Positions 1-10,600 are shown, counted from the stretch's first letter. The stretch is 64,000 nucleotides of DNA from Bacteroidales bacterium (GCA_017448185.1 JAFSLX010000008.1:1-64000); one strand, 5' to 3'. Notes: generated by a model not told the origin, from the sequence alone. Program-made: numbers and translations.

Positions 1-561
1 GGGGAGCATGGCGGCATCGTAGCGGCTGTAGTCGTTGAACTGGTAGGTGTCGAAGCTGTAGAGGATTTCCGTGGGACCGAACATACCCAGCTGGTGGGCG
101 CTGGCGTCCATCAGGATGTGGTAGTTGTTGGCGCGGTACACTTCCTCGTCAGGACAGTTCATGGTGAAGATGGTCGCCGAGCACTTGGGCTTGACCACCA
201 CAGGTCTGCGGAAGTCGGAGTAGTTCACCCCAGGAAAGATGAGCCTCTCCATGAAGGCGCGCAAACCCGCCGTGGGGTAGCCGCAATAGACCGGCGAGCC
301 GCACACCAGCACGTCGGCCTCGACGGCCTTCTCCATAATGGGCTTCAGGTCGTCGGGGAAAGAGCATACGCCCTTCCTGCCACCCTTCACCTTGCAGGCG
401 AAGCAGCTCATGCAGCCTTTGTAGTTCAGATTGTGGTCGTAGAGGTTGACCATCTCCACCTCGGCGCCAGCCTCGCTGGCACCCTCCATGGCGCGCTGCA
501 GTAGCTGTGCCGTATTGAAGTTCTTACGAGGACTCCCATTGATAAATAATGCTTTAGTCAT
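1..561 (-). CDS. Flavodoxin-fold iron-sulfur flavoprotein / NAD(P)H-dependent oxidoreductase (3' end cut by window edge)
   Basis: The reading frame is open from the ATG at 561 down to base 1 (187 codons), so the C-terminus lies outside the window. The protein starts MTKALFINGSPRKN, the usual FMN phosphate-binding loop of the flavodoxin/NADPH-dependent FMN reductase fold. A cysteine cluster follows (CMSCFAC, then another Cys nine residues on), close to the Fe-S motif of archaeal-type iron-sulfur flavoproteins. A GSPVYCGYP segment is typical of the flavin ring-binding loop. It probably carries out soluble electron transfer or reduction with FMN and perhaps a 4Fe-4S cluster; the substrate is unknown. 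It lies 11 bases after the DUF486 gene and looks like the last member of the hydF-folA-cinA transcript. Confidence 0.8.
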   Translation of the reverse strand, partial: MTKALFINGSPRKNFNTAQLLQRAMEGASEAGAEVEMVNLYDHNLNYKGCMSCFACKVKGGRKGVCSFPDDLKPIMEKAVEADVLVCGSPVYCGYPTAGLRAFMERLIFPGVNYSDFRRPVVVKPKCSATIFTMNCPDEEVYRANNYHILMDASAHQLGMFGPTEILYSFDTYQFNDYSRYDAAMLP

Positions 562-572
562 AATATATCGTT

Positions 573-950
573 TTATTTTGTTTTCCAGAAGGCGAAGACG
601 ACAGCCAGCAGGATAAAAATGAAGCTGACAAAGTGGTTCCAACGGATGGGCTCGCTTTTGAAAACGGTGGCAACAATAATGGTGAAGACTGTCAGTGAGA
701 TGCACTCAGCCAGTATCTTGAGCTGCATAAGCGAGAATGGCCCGCCGTTGATTTGGCTGCCAATACGGTTGGCGGGAATCATAAAGCTGTATTCGAAGAA
801 TGCCACTCCCCACGAGGTGAGGATGATGAGTATTAGTGGCCAGCTGGTATTGATTTTCATCTCGGTAAGCTTCAGGTTACCGTACCAGGCGAAGGTCATG
901 AAGACATTGCTGACGATGAGCAACAATATGGTGATTAGTGCTTTTGGCAT
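573..950 (-). CDS. DUF486 (DMT-like) small membrane protein
   Basis: 125 residues with four hydrophobic segments (about 5-24, 36-56, 73-95, 104-122), matching the DUF486 family of roughly 110-residue inner-membrane proteins related to one half of drug/metabolite transporters. The characteristic GVAFFEYSFMIPANRIG stretch is visible. No substrate is established for the family. Its start overlaps the end of cinA by 16 bases, so translation is probably coupled. High confidence for the family, none for the transported molecule. Confidence 0.85.
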   Translation of the reverse strand: MPKALITILLLIVSNVFMTFAWYGNLKLTEMKINTSWPLILIILTSWGVAFFEYSFMIPANRIGSQINGGPFSLMQLKILAECISLTVFTIIVATVFKSEPIRWNHFVSFIFILLAVVFAFWKTK

Positions 951-2161
951 ATCAGTCTTATTAACATTGCATAGGCTTGGTTGGTGCTTCGATCGATGTT
1001 CTGCTGTCTTCTGTTTGCACCGAACTGTAGCAGCTTGGCCTCGGTGTGTCTAGCGTCGGCCACGGCAATCCAAACGGTACCCACGGGCTTTTCCGATGTA
1101 CCGCCGTCGGGTCCGGCGATGCCGGTGGTGGCTATGGCCAGGTCGGTTCCGAGACGTGTGCGGACCCCCTCGGCCATCTCACGCACAGTCTCCTCGCTCA
1201 CGGCACCGTGGGTTTCCAGCGTGCTGTGTTTCACACCGAGAATGTTTTCTTTTACTTCGTTGCTATAGGCCACCACGCCGCCCATAAAGTAGGTTGAGGC
1301 TCCGGCCTGTGACGTTAGCAGCCGGGCTATGTTGCCGCCAGTGCAGCTTTCGGCGGTGGACAGCGTAAGGCCGCGCTCGGTGAGTGTCTTGTGTACAAGT
1401 TCGTCCAGTGTCTCACAGTCTTCTCCAACGATGTATTGGCCAGCAAGGGCATACAGGCCTTTCAGAATTGAGGGGTCGTAGTCGCCATGTATGGTCAGGC
1501 GCAGCTTGGTGAGGCCTGCAACCGGCAGATATGCCAGCTTGATGTTCTTCGGCAGTGCCAGCTCCCACGGCTCAATGAGGTCGCTGAGGAAACTTTCACC
1601 GATGCCTTGCACCAGTATGTTCTTGGTAATGATGATGTCGGTCTTGAATGTCTCCTGTAGCTTCGGTATCACGCGGTTGCGCATCAGCCATTCCATCTCG
1701 AAGGGCACACCGGGTAATGATACCAGCACTTTGCCCTCATGTGAGAACCACATGCAGGGGGCGGTGCCGAGGTCGTTGTTCAGCACCTCGCAGCACTTCG
1801 GAACCAATGCCTGGGCACGGTTGACGGGTGTGAGTTCGTAGCCGCGGCTCTCGAAAATGCGCTTCACGTTCTCCAATGCCATCGAGCTTTCTACCAGTTC
1901 GCTGCCGAAATACTCACACAGCAGTTTTTTGGTGATATCGTCCTTGGTGGGACCGAGCCCCCCGGTAACCAATACCGCGTCGCTCTCGTGCATGGCCTCG
2001 TCGACAGCATCCCAGATGGCCTGCCGCTCGTCGCCGATAACCATGGTTTTGCGTACATCCATGCCTGCTGCAGTGAGCATCCGGCTCATCGTCGATGCAT
2101 TAGTGTTGACGACTTGCCCAATCAGCAGTTCGTCTCCTATGTTGATTATCGTAATTATCAT
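935..2161 (-). CDS. cinA: CinA-family protein (nicotinamide-nucleotide amidohydrolase / competence-damage inducible)
   Basis: 408 residues, the usual length of two-domain CinA. The N-terminal half is a MoCF-biosynthesis-like domain (GDELLIGQVVNTNA near residue 8, VLVTGGLGPTKDD near 63-75). The C-terminal half is the CinA domain proper, with STAESCTGG, where Ser is the deamidase nucleophile, and TTGIAGPDGGT. Known members hydrolyse nicotinamide mononucleotide to nicotinate mononucleotide (pyridine nucleotide salvage), and some also act as ADP-ribose pyrophosphatases. It sits 73 bases after folA and overlaps the DUF486 gene. Confidence 0.95.
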   Translation of the reverse strand: MIITIINIGDELLIGQVVNTNASTMSRMLTAAGMDVRKTMVIGDERQAIWDAVDEAMHESDAVLVTGGLGPTKDDITKKLLCEYFGSELVESSMALENVKRIFESRGYELTPVNRAQALVPKCCEVLNNDLGTAPCMWFSHEGKVLVSLPGVPFEMEWLMRNRVIPKLQETFKTDIIITKNILVQGIGESFLSDLIEPWELALPKNIKLAYLPVAGLTKLRLTIHGDYDPSILKGLYALAGQYIVGEDCETLDELVHKTLTERGLTLSTAESCTGGNIARLLTSQAGASTYFMGGVVAYSNEVKENILGVKHSTLETHGAVSEETVREMAEGVRTRLGTDLAIATTGIAGPDGGTSEKPVGTVWIAVADARHTEAKLLQFGANRRQQNIDRSTNQAYAMLIRLICQKH

Positions 2162-2234
2162 GATTGTGTTATCGTTTTATTGCGTTGATGCATAAGTGTG
2201 CTTGAGCATACTACAGACGCATTTACACATTCAC

Positions 2235-2759
2235 TCATTTACATATTGGTTTGCGGTCGTATTCCTCGTAAGCGTAATCCAGTTCGCTCTCTTCGTCGTA
2301 CATGGGGTCGCTTAGCTTCACCAAGGTGAACTCCGACATGTCAATGACCGGAAAGTACACGTCGCCATCAAACTCGCGATATACCCGCGTGACATACAGC
2401 CGGTTGGTGAATGGCAACAGCAGCTTGTAGATGGCTGCACCCCCCATGACAAACACATCGTTGTCGCAGTCTTCCAGCGCTTTAAACAAACCGTTTACGC
2501 TGTGCACCACCTCGGCACCCTCAGCTATATAGTCGGGGTTCTGTGTGAAGACAATGTTTCGGCGACCGGGCAATGGCCGTTTGGGCAGACTCTCCCAGGT
2601 GCGGCGCCCCATGACGACAGGGTGTCCTGTGGTTAGCGCTTTGAAATGCTTGAGGTCGCTACTGAGGTGCCACATCAGGTCATTGTCCTTGCCAATGGCA
2701 CGGTTATCGGCCATGGCTACGATAATACTCAGGTTTGGTTTCTTATTGACATCTATCAT
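2235..2759 (-). CDS. folA: Dihydrofolate reductase
   Basis: 174 residues. It converts dihydrofolate to tetrahydrofolate with NADPH in the cytoplasm. Visible motifs are SIIVAMADNRAIGKDNDLMWHL (substrate side, split around residues 9-30), VVMGRRTWESLPKRPLPGR (NADPH-binding) and VFVMGGAAIY. Compared with the E. coli enzyme it has a short N-terminal extension (MIDVNKKPN). The ATG overlaps the hydF stop by four bases (ATGA), so the two are translationally coupled. There is no sign of a plasmid-type trimethoprim-resistant form; it looks like the chromosomal copy. Confidence 0.97.
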   Translation of the reverse strand: MIDVNKKPNLSIIVAMADNRAIGKDNDLMWHLSSDLKHFKALTTGHPVVMGRRTWESLPKRPLPGRRNIVFTQNPDYIAEGAEVVHSVNGLFKALEDCDNDVFVMGGAAIYKLLLPFTNRLYVTRVYREFDGDVYFPVIDMSEFTLVKLSDPMYDEESELDYAYEEYDRKPICK

Positions 2760-3877
2760 TGTTGAAATATCTTTGTTGCACGTTCAAATATGCCTCCGCA
2801 CCAGGCGAGGGCCAGGCCGTAGTTGCTCACAGGTACGCCGACCTCCAAAGCCGGCAACAGGCGTGCTTTCACTTGTTGGGCTGTAATCACACATCCTCCA
2901 CATTGTATCACCAGCGCATACTGCGACAAATCCTTCGGCAGTGGTGACTGTCCACCAATGACCTCGCATTGAAGATTCTTGCCTGTAGCTTTCTTCAACG
3001 CTGCGGGCAGTTTGACGCGGCCTATGTCTTCGCATGTTACATTGTGTGTGCAGCTTTCTAAAAGCAACACACGGTCGCCGTCCTTCAAGTCGCCAATCTT
3101 ATGTGTGCCTTCCAAATACTCTTTGAAAAGGCCCTTCTGTCGTGCCAGCACTACACTGAAGCTGGTCAATGGAACATTTGCATGAACACAGGAGGCCACC
3201 TGCTTGAAGGCTTGGCTGTCGGTCACCACTAAAGCCGGAGGCTCCTTTAGCGCGGCCATTGTAGAGGATAATTCTTGTGGTTGGCAGAAAAAAGCCTGAG
3301 CGTGAATATCCATCAGGTCGCGCAGCACCTGCACCTGCGGCAGTATCATTCTTCCCTCGGGAGCAGAAGAATCTATAGGGGTGACAAGTACCACAGTATC
3401 GCCCTGTTGCACCACGTCGCCCAGCAGCGACCGTCCGCGGTAGGCACTCTCGGGCAGTGCCTGCTTTATCTTTGCAATCAGTAGTTCCTTGTCAATAGGA
3501 GCCACCTTGGTCAGCACTTTAATCATCGGTGTGCCATGCTCTGAGCACCAACGCTCTACACGTTCTTCCGGTTCTCCGTATTGGCCTTCGGTGTATAGCA
3601 GCAGCGCCAGGTCGACTTCGGCCAAAGCGGCCATGCTTTTTTCCACACGCATCTTGCCCAGCTCACCTTCGTCGTCGATGCCGGCGGTGTCGATAAGCAC
3701 CACGGGGCCTATGCCGCCAATCTCCATGCTTTTTCGCACAGGGTCGGTGGTGGTACCGGCGGTGTCGCTCACGATAGCAATTTGCTGTCCGGTCAAAAAA
3801 TTGATCATCGTGCTTTTGCCCACATTGCGACGGCCGAAAAAACCTATTCTTGGCTTCAGTTCATTTCCTTTGCTCAC
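2756..3877 (-). CDS. hydF: [FeFe]-hydrogenase H-cluster maturation GTPase HydF
   Basis: 373 residues. HydF is the scaffold on which the 2Fe subcluster of [FeFe] hydrogenase is assembled before transfer to HydA. The N-terminal G domain shows GRRNVGKS (P-loop, about 17-24), TAGTTTDPV (switch I) and DTAGIDD (G3). The C-terminal cluster-binding part has CTH and QCGGC, corresponding to the family pattern CxH...HCxxC, with Gln where many homologues have His. hydE, hydG and hydA are not in the window. First gene of a minus-strand unit with a TAnnTTTG motif at 3922-3929. Shows the organism is an anaerobe able to make or use H2. Confidence 0.95.
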   Translation of the reverse strand: MSKGNELKPRIGFFGRRNVGKSTMINFLTGQQIAIVSDTAGTTTDPVRKSMEIGGIGPVVLIDTAGIDDEGELGKMRVEKSMAALAEVDLALLLYTEGQYGEPEERVERWCSEHGTPMIKVLTKVAPIDKELLIAKIKQALPESAYRGRSLLGDVVQQGDTVVLVTPIDSSAPEGRMILPQVQVLRDLMDIHAQAFFCQPQELSSTMAALKEPPALVVTDSQAFKQVASCVHANVPLTSFSVVLARQKGLFKEYLEGTHKIGDLKDGDRVLLLESCTHNVTCEDIGRVKLPAALKKATGKNLQCEVIGGQSPLPKDLSQYALVIQCGGCVITAQQVKARLLPALEVGVPVSNYGLALAWCGGIFERATKIFQQ

Positions 3878-3921
3878 GTTTACAATGTTTTAGTATTGTC
3901 GTAATCCCCTTTTTATCCCTG

Positions 3922-3929
3922 CAAATATA
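3922..3929 (-). promoter_or_regulatory. Bacteroidota -7 element (TATATTTG) for the hydF operon
   Basis: On the minus strand TATATTTG matches the Bacteroidota -7 consensus TAnnTTTG and lies 45 bases upstream of the hydF ATG. No convincing TTTG -33 box is seen at the expected spacing, so the call rests on the -7 motif and its position. Confidence 0.5.
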
Positions 3930-3994
3930 CGAAAAAAAAAAGACTTGAAACAGTCATTTTCCAACAAATTGATACTTAGTATCATCTACATATC

Positions 3995-4039
3995 CTCTCC
4001 GTATCAACTCCAAGTCAAAGATGGAGTTGACTTGGAGAG
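3995..4039. other. Imperfect hairpin between floA and hydF
   Basis: Arms ctctcc + tcaactcca (3995-4000, 4004-4012) pair with tggagttga + ggagag (4022-4030, 4034-4039), separated by a 3-nt internal mismatch, with a 9-nt loop. It lies beyond the floA terminator. A shorter dyad (gatac-tta-gtatc, 3971-3983) is adjacent. Function unknown; it may be a second stop signal or a processed RNA stem. Confidence 0.4.
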
Positions 4040-4050
4040 GGTAGAGAAAT

Positions 4051-4080
4051 AAAAAAGCGACCTGCCGATGCAGGTCGCTT
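4051..4080 (-). terminator. Rho-independent terminator downstream of floA
   Basis: On the minus strand a perfect 11-bp stem (4070-4080 with 4055-4065), loop 4066-4069, is followed directly by a run of T (complement of the A tract 4051-4056). It sits 22 bases after the floA stop and probably ends the long porU-to-floA transcript. Confidence 0.85.
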
Positions 4081-4101
4081 GAGGCGAAACATGCAGTATG
4101 T

Positions 4102-5088
4102 TTATTTCTGCTCGGGTTTGCTTGCTGGCTTCTGTTGGGCAACTGGAGTGGCAATGCTCGAACGCATGTCGGTATCGGCTTGGATATTTTTCATGCGGTA
4201 ATAGTCCATGATGCCGAGATTTCCACTGCGGAATGCCTCGGCCATGGCCAGTGGCACCTCGGCCTCGGCCATAATCACTTTGGCACGGGCTTCCTGTGCT
4301 TTGGCCTTCATCTCCTGCTCGGAAGCGACAGCCATGGCACGGCGTTCCTCTGCCTTGGCCTGGGCAATGTTCTTGTCGGCATTGGCCTGGTCCATTTGCA
4401 GCTGTGCACCGATGTTCTTACCCACGTCGATGTCGGCGATATCAATGGAGAGAATCTCAAACGCAGTACCGCTGTCGAGACCCTTGGTCAGTACCAGTTT
4501 TGATATGCTGTCGGGGTTTTCGAGTACCTGCTTGTGGCTCTGGGCCGAGCCGATGCTGGTGACGATGCCTTCGCCCACGCGGGCCAGAATCGTTTCCTCG
4601 CCGGCGCCACCAACAAGCTGCTTGATGTTGGTTCTCACGGTGACACGGGCTTTGGCAATTAGCTGGATACCGTCTTTGGCCACGGCAGCCACCGGAGGAG
4701 TGTCGATTACCTTGGGGTTGACTGAGGTCTGCACAGCTTTGAGCACGTCGCGACCGGCCAAGTCGATAGCAGTGGCGGTCTTGAAATCGAGGTTCATGTT
4801 GGCCTTGTCGGCGCTGATAAGGGCGTTGACCACCGAGTTGACATGGCCACCGGCCAGATAGTGGGCTTCGAGGTCGTTCTGTTTGATTTTCAGACCGGCT
4901 TTCGAGGCCGAAATCATGTTGTTGATGATGATGGTGGGCGGAACCTTACGGAAACGCATGAAAATGAGCTGTACAAGTGAGGTGTGCACTCCCGAGATAA
5001 GGGCCTGGAACCATATTCCGATAGGCACTAAATAAAGGAAAAGGATAAGTGCAATGATGCAAATTGCAATGATAACGTATGTTCCCAT
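4102..5088 (-). CDS. floA: Flotillin-like protein FloA (UPF0365)
   Basis: 328 residues. One N-terminal membrane hairpin (about residues 4-35, rich in Ile/Leu) is followed by an SPFH-like domain and a C-terminal Ala/Glu/Lys-rich coiled-coil stretch ([20 protein letters not shown] and onward). This is the bacterial FloA family, which forms membrane microdomain scaffolds. It is 30 bases after nfeD, the standard partner gene. The tail ([11 protein letters not shown]) is low complexity. A strong terminator follows. Confidence 0.93.
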   Translation of the reverse strand: MGTYVIIAICIIALILFLYLVPIGIWFQALISGVHTSLVQLIFMRFRKVPPTIIINNMISASKAGLKIKQNDLEAHYLAGGHVNSVVNALISADKANMNLDFKTATAIDLAGRDVLKAVQTSVNPKVIDTPPVAAVAKDGIQLIAKARVTVRTNIKQLVGGAGEETILARVGEGIVTSIGSAQSHKQVLENPDSISKLVLTKGLDSGTAFEILSIDIADIDVGKNIGAQLQMDQANADKNIAQAKAEERRAMAVASEQEMKAKAQEARAKVIMAEAEVPLAMAEAFRSGNLGIMDYYRMKNIQADTDMRSSIATPVAQQKPASKPEQK

Positions 5089-5118
5089 ATAAATTAATTG
5101 TTTAAGGTTTAGAAATGA

Positions 5119-5598
5119 TTATTTTTCAAAGCGGTTGTCGGTTGTTTCTGCCACATCGATTCGATAACCTTCAATGCCAACCACTTCGATGGGACGGTCG
5201 GGTTCGATGTATTTATTGATGGCGTGGACCTCGACTTGCTGGCCGTCAATCAGTGCTTTGCCTGTAGGGGCGAGGCGCGAGATGGTATTGCCTTTTGCTC
5301 CGATGGTAATATGGCTGTCGAGCTGGTTGACCTTGCTGGACGACTCCTCTTCCAGACTGAAGCGGTTCCATGTCTTGCGTTTCATGAACAATGCTAACAG
5401 CAACACACACAAGGCGATGCTGCAAAGCAGTACGATAGTGCCTGTGTGGGTGCCAAACAGGGCGTAGGTCTGCCACACGCCGAAGGCGATAAGTGCGGCC
5501 CCGAATGCTCCTGCAATACCACCTGGCAGAGCCACAATCTCGAGGGTGAGCAGTACCACGCCGAGGATAAGTACAATGATTAACAATGTTGTATTCAT
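5119..5598 (-). CDS. NfeD-like membrane protein
   Basis: 159 residues when started at the ATG at 5598 (MNTTLLIIV), which places the first membrane helix at the N-terminus; a longer in-frame start at 5679 would run into clpS and is rejected. Three hydrophobic segments (about 3-23, 28-49, 52-71) precede a soluble OB-fold domain of the NfeD C-terminal type (GKALIDGQQVEVHA, PIEVVGIEGYRI). NfeD-like proteins accompany flotillins and are thought to organise membrane domains. The neighbouring floA supports this. Confidence 0.88.
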   Translation of the reverse strand: MNTTLLIIVLILGVVLLTLEIVALPGGIAGAFGAALIAFGVWQTYALFGTHTGTIVLLCSIALCVLLLALFMKRKTWNRFSLEEESSSKVNQLDSHITIGAKGNTISRLAPTGKALIDGQQVEVHAINKYIEPDRPIEVVGIEGYRIDVAETTDNRFEK

Positions 5599-5611
5599 TA
5601 TTTTAATATTG

Positions 5612-5902
5612 TTAGTTCTCGATAATTTCGCTGGTGAGCTGCTTGTCCAAAAGGGCAGTGTGCATCGGTAGCAGGACACTGTATGAACCGTTCTTCACGG
5701 TACATTTGCCATGACAGTGAACCAAAATGGCGCATTGCTCGGCCTGTTCGGTGGTGTGGCGGCAAATGTCGACAAGTGCTTTGATTACATAGTCGAAAGT
5801 GTGCACGTCGTCGTTGTAGAGCACCAACTGGCAACCGCTATCCTCCAATACGGCAGCTTCGTCGTCAGCCTGCGGACTTACGTATGGTTTATTCTCTTCC
5901 AA
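5612..5902 (-). CDS. clpS: ATP-dependent Clp protease adaptor ClpS
   Basis: 96 residues. ClpS delivers N-end-rule substrates to ClpAP/ClpCP. The hallmark LVLYNDDVHTFDYVI is present near residues 26-40, followed by the ClpA-interaction region (HCHGKCTV in place of the usual VH..G.a.). The N-terminal tail (MEENKPYVSPQADDEAA) is flexible, as in the family. It lies between ispF (9 bases) and nfeD (13 bases). Confidence 0.92.
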   Translation of the reverse strand: MEENKPYVSPQADDEAAVLEDSGCQLVLYNDDVHTFDYVIKALVDICRHTTEQAEQCAILVHCHGKCTVKNGSYSVLLPMHTALLDKQLTSEIIEN

Positions 5903-5911
5903 TTTTAATTC

Positions 5912-6382
5912 TCAGTTTAATAGTGCTATTGCTTGTGCGCTGATACCTTCTTCCCGACCTTCAAATCCAAGGCGCTCGGTGGTAGTGGCTTTCACCGATA
6001 CCTGCTCCACGTCGATGTCGAGTGCATCGGCCATGGCCTGACGCATCTGCTGAATATAAGGAGCCAGCTTTGGACGCTGTGCCACAATGGTCGAGTCGAT
6101 ATTCACCACCGTGTATCCTTTTTCTTTCAGCAGTTTGCCAACATGGGTCAACAATATGACACTGCTGATGCCTTTATACTGAGGGTCGGTGTCGGGGAAA
6201 TGCTTGCCGATGTCTCCAAGTGCGGCGGCACCGAGCAGGGCATCACAAACGGCATGAATCAGCACGTCGGCATCGCTATGGCCCAGCAATCCGTGAGTGT
6301 GTGGAATCTGTACTCCGCCAATCCACAGCGGAAGCCCTTCTACAAGGCGATGTACGTCGTAGCCTGTGCCAATGCGAATCAT
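5912..6382 (-). CDS. ispF: 2-C-methyl-D-erythritol 2,4-cyclodiphosphate synthase
   Basis: 156 residues. It converts CDP-ME 2-phosphate to ME-cPP in the non-mevalonate isoprenoid pathway. Metal ligands are visible in GYDVHRL (Asp8, His10) and in [22 protein letters not shown] (residues about 32-53), and [16 protein letters not shown] closes the protein. Length is normal. It starts two bases after the porV stop and is co-transcribed with porV and clpS. Confidence 0.97.
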   Translation of the reverse strand: MIRIGTGYDVHRLVEGLPLWIGGVQIPHTHGLLGHSDADVLIHAVCDALLGAAALGDIGKHFPDTDPQYKGISSVILLTHVGKLLKEKGYTVVNIDSTIVAQRPKLAPYIQQMRQAMADALDIDVEQVSVKATTTERLGFEGREEGISAQAIALLN

Positions 6383-6384
6383 GA

Positions 6385-7548
6385 TTACTTGGTCGGTTTT
6401 AGGTCAACTCCAATGGTCATGCGGATGGTATGAGCCAACGGGCTGGTGGAAATCTTAGTGGTCGGTATCAGGTACGAAAAATCGAACGAGAAAATGGTGT
6501 AGCGTAAGCCAAATCCAACGGTGGCATACTTACGGCCACCTTTGTTCTCGTGCTCATAGAAGTATCCGACGCGTGCGGCGAATGTTTCAGCATACCAGTA
6601 TTCGGCACCTGCCGACAACTGAAGCTCCTGCATCTCCTCGCGGAAACCACCGGGGGCATCCATGAACGACTGAAGGGCACCTTGAATGACACCGAGGTTG
6701 TTGTACTCGGTCAGATTGCGCACATAGCGTGTACCGGTCGAGTCGATGGGACGGGTGGGGACAAGTAGCTTGTTTACGTCAACCAGTAGTGATATTTTGT
6801 TGTAATCGTCAATTTTGCTCGTATAACGGCCGCCAATGCGGATATTGGCCGGCAAGAACTCCTTGTCGTTGTCCTCGTTGGCATACGAAAGCTTTGCACC
6901 GAGGTTCGAGATGAAAAGGCCGAGGGCCATCTCCGATTGGGCATCAATTTCAGTGGTGTAGTACAATCCGATGTCGGCAGCAGCCGAACGGGCTGCGTGG
7001 GTGGCCATGTTCGAGGCATCCTCGCTGCTTACGATAGCATTGTCGGTCAGGTTGCTGTAGATGTAGCGCACCGTGGCACCCAGCGAAAGATTCTCGTTCA
7101 GTTTCAAGGCATAGCTTGCATCGACGGCAAACTCATTGGGGTGAAGCTTGCCTTGCAGATTACCGAGGTTGTCAGTGTTCTCAATTTCGCCGAGGCTGAA
7201 ATAGGTGAGGCCGGCAGCGGCCACACTGTTCTCGTTGATACGGTAGTATCCGCCAAGGTAGAGCAGGTTCATGTCGCTCACATGCAGGTTGCGCAGCCAC
7301 GGAGTATAGGTGGTGCTGATGCCCATGTTGCCGTCGATAAAGGCGAATTTGGCATTGTTCCAATGGGCGGAATAGATGTCGGGGGTCGAAGCAACACCCA
7401 CGTCACCCATGCCGCTCGACACGGCATCGGGTGCGATGAGCAATATCGGCATACCTGTCGAGATATAGTTTTTGTTCTGTCCGGTCTGTTGTGCTTGGAT
7501 TGCCATGCTCAATGTGGCAAACATTAGCAGTAAGGAGAGTCTCTTCAT
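6385..7548 (-). CDS. porV: Type IX secretion system outer-membrane protein PorV (LptO)
   Basis: 387 residues with a cleavable signal peptide ([20 protein letters not shown]). The mature N-terminus carries [21 protein letters not shown], followed by a FadL-type beta barrel with alternating amphipathic strands to the C-terminus. PorV is the shuttle that takes cargo from the SprA translocon to the PorU sortase. The gene is immediately downstream of porU, as in other T9SS bacteria. Confidence 0.93.
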   Translation of the reverse strand: MKRLSLLLMFATLSMAIQAQQTGQNKNYISTGMPILLIAPDAVSSGMGDVGVASTPDIYSAHWNNAKFAFIDGNMGISTTYTPWLRNLHVSDMNLLYLGGYYRINENSVAAAGLTYFSLGEIENTDNLGNLQGKLHPNEFAVDASYALKLNENLSLGATVRYIYSNLTDNAIVSSEDASNMATHAARSAAADIGLYYTTEIDAQSEMALGLFISNLGAKLSYANEDNDKEFLPANIRIGGRYTSKIDDYNKISLLVDVNKLLVPTRPIDSTGTRYVRNLTEYNNLGVIQGALQSFMDAPGGFREEMQELQLSAGAEYWYAETFAARVGYFYEHENKGGRKYATVGFGLRYTIFSFDFSYLIPTTKISTSPLAHTIRMTIGVDLKPTK

Positions 7549-7618
7549 TCTGTTTCTTGTCTGTTTTATTTTCGACTACAATAACGCGTTTGCAATTCTT
7601 TTATTGTATCTTTAACTA

Positions 7619-10600
7619 TTATTTAACGATGCATTTTACCGACGACTGACGTACCTCGCCTGTCGAGTAACTTACCACCATCCGGGCCAGATATATGCCC
7701 GGAGGTGTTGAACCGGTGTCCCATCTCACAGGTCCAACCACATAGCTTCCTGTGTTGGTCGGAGGCACAAATGTCTTTATCAGCCGTCCTTGAGAGCTGA
7801 AAATCTGCAACTCGGCGCTGCTTACAATAGCAGGACTGTCGGTTTCGATGTGGAAGGTGATATGGTCCGATGCCGGATTGGGATAGCCTATCAGAGCTGT
7901 TAGCTCGGTTTTTTCGCCGTTGCATACAATGAAACTGACCGTATCGGCATTCGAATAGTTGAATATGTTCCAAGCCTTCAACACCAGTGTGTGCCGTCCG
8001 GGTTCGAGGTTGCTCAGTGCATAGCGGAGTATGCCGCGGCGGCTGTCGTCGATGTCGGGCTCGTAGAAGTCGTTGAGCACCATCAGGTTGTTGGCGTTGC
8101 CATCAAGTATGGCTGTGATGTCGTGTCCAAGGCCCGATCCAACGGCGTTAATGCCGGTCTCGTCCGAGAGGGTGGCAAACATCGTCGGGTTGGCATCGGT
8201 GATGCCGCCGTCGCGGAAGTTGCTGTCGCCGATATATAGATGGATTTCAGGTCTCGATTCGCTGATGACCACATCCTCGTTCAGTCCGCCGAACAGCAGT
8301 CGCGAGTAGCTCCCAGCTGCATCTTCGCCATTCCCCTTGGCATAGTGGCTCAGCTTGCCGTAGGCATACTGGTAGGCCACGTCACGCGGCACGGTGAAAG
8401 AATAGGCAAACCGACCGCCGCTCACGGGCTCGTTGCCTTTGTAGAGCACGTTTTTCTGTTGTCTGAAGGTCACTTCCGTGCCAGGATTGTCGTTGGCAAG
8501 GGTGTGGGTCTGCACTTCGCGGTCGAAGACGATAGGGTAGATTCTGCCGTCGAAATCGTCAATCATATTGCCATTCACGTCGCGTATCTCGCCTTCGATG
8601 GTCACGCGCGAGAGCACGGTCGCCGTGTCGTCGCAGCCTTCTTGCACCGGCTGGTCGTTGATGGCGGTCACCACCACGTTGTGCATTGGCTGGCTCAGCT
8701 TCAGCGCTGGGTCGCCCACCAATCCTATGCAAGGCGACACCGCAGTGCTGTTCTTCGCCTTGCGCAGTGCGTCGCCGATGCCGTTTGCAGGGTCGAGACA
8801 GTAGAGCACCGCATTGGTATTGAAGCGTTCAATATGGCTGATGGGGCGGGCCGCGGCAATCACCGCTATGGCAGCCGCAGGGGCTAGCATCAGGGCCTCG
8901 GAGCCGCACAGTTCGGTCGGACGGTCGAAGTGGCCGTATGAGCAGGTGCTTGTGACCATCACCGGCAGGCGGTCGTGGTTGCTGTAGTTGTTGATATCGG
9001 TGAATTCGACGAAGCGCTCGGTGCCGATATAGGTTGAAGAGCCGTGGCCTATATAGTTGATAAGCAGGCATCCGTAGTCCATCCGTTGCTTCAGGGCGTT
9101 GTTCAGTTCGGGATAGAACGAGCCGATGGCACCCGACTGCTGATGGTAAGCGTCGGCATACAGGCGGTCGATGTTGAATGTGGGATATTCCTGAATGATA
9201 CGGCGTGCGGTGACCTCGGAAGAGTGGGCAAAGACGCTGTCGCCGGGATGGCTCGGGTCGGCATCGTCGGCCAGCAGGGCGATATAGTTGCGCCAGTCGC
9301 CGCGGATGTTTTCGTTGTCGAGGTCGCTACGCATCATGTAGCGTTCAATCTTGGTAACCATCAGTTCGGCCTCGGCCTCGCTTTTGGCCGGCAGGCGGCC
9401 TATTGAGACATCCAGGCTCTGCGTCGCCGAGCCAAACTCGTTGTCGTCGAGGTATCCGATGATATCGTCGCTGCAGTACGACGAGCTACCGTCGTCGAAC
9501 GAATGGGAGGTCTCGTAGGTCACCACGGTCGTCAGTCCGTTGCCCAGCAGGTCGCGGTTGTCGTAGGTTGCCTTGCCGAACAGCAGCAGATAGCGCGGTG
9601 CCTGCTCGGGATGCTGGCTTTTGAGCCACCGCAGCAGCGACCGTATGGCCATCGGGTCGGCTTTGCCCGACGAGAACTCGTTGTATACCATCTGGTCGGT
9701 TACCACCAGGGTATTCAGTCCGTCCATAATCTCGTGCAGTGCGGCAAGACGCTGTGCCTGCTGCAGGTAGGCCGGGTGGGTCACCACCACATAGTCGGTC
9801 GCCGCGGCACCATGCAGGTTCTGGTTGGCGATGCGTTCCACCGCAGGAGTGAGGTACGAGCTGCCGTCGAACACCGCATAGCAGTGCGCTTCTTCGGCAT
9901 TGGCCGACCAGCCGCCGTCCTGCACGGATAGCTCTATCTCCTCACCATTGTGGGTAACATCCCACACCCTTGTCCCGTTGCTGCCGCTCATTGCATAGTG
10001 CACTGTGTGGCCCGGCATCGGGTCGCTGCGCACCGACAACTGGCCACCGCCGAATGACAGTGGCACCCGGCCGTTCAGCTCCATATAGTCGAAGTAGCCT
10101 TCGGCCGTGTTGCTGGAGGAGGAAAATGCGAGTTGGAAGTTGAACGCCGATAGGGGAGAGGTGATTTCGTCCATGTAGGTCTGATACGACGTATGCGAGG
10201 GCATATAGTGGCTTTGGTCGAAGCCCGAGCCCGTCAGGCGGAACACCGATGTGGCGCCCGACACGTGCGCCATGGCATAACGCAGCTTCGTGCGGTCGGC
10301 CGTAGCTGGCAGAGGTATGGAAAAACTGCGCGTCGTGGTGGTCGTGGTGAATTTCTCGCCCATCCACAGCTGGCCGCTCTCGTAGATGTTCACCAGGTCG
10401 TTGTTCACCATTGCCACGGCGGTGTGGCGGTTCACCGTGGTGTCGGCCGTGGGGATGCGCGAGGTGGCAATCCTCGCCCCGTCGGGGGTCGTCGTGGTCA
10501 GGTAGTAGCTGTTCGCAGTGGCGTAGGCGTGGCGGCGCAGCTCCCAGCGCTGGTCGCCGTCATCGTAGCGCCACACATCTGTCCCTTCGCCATAGAAAAG

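Noticed and set aside
3954..4154. 66-residue minus-strand frame between floA and hydF
   Set aside because: It spans a strong terminator and a hairpin and overlaps the floA 3' end. No sign of coding.
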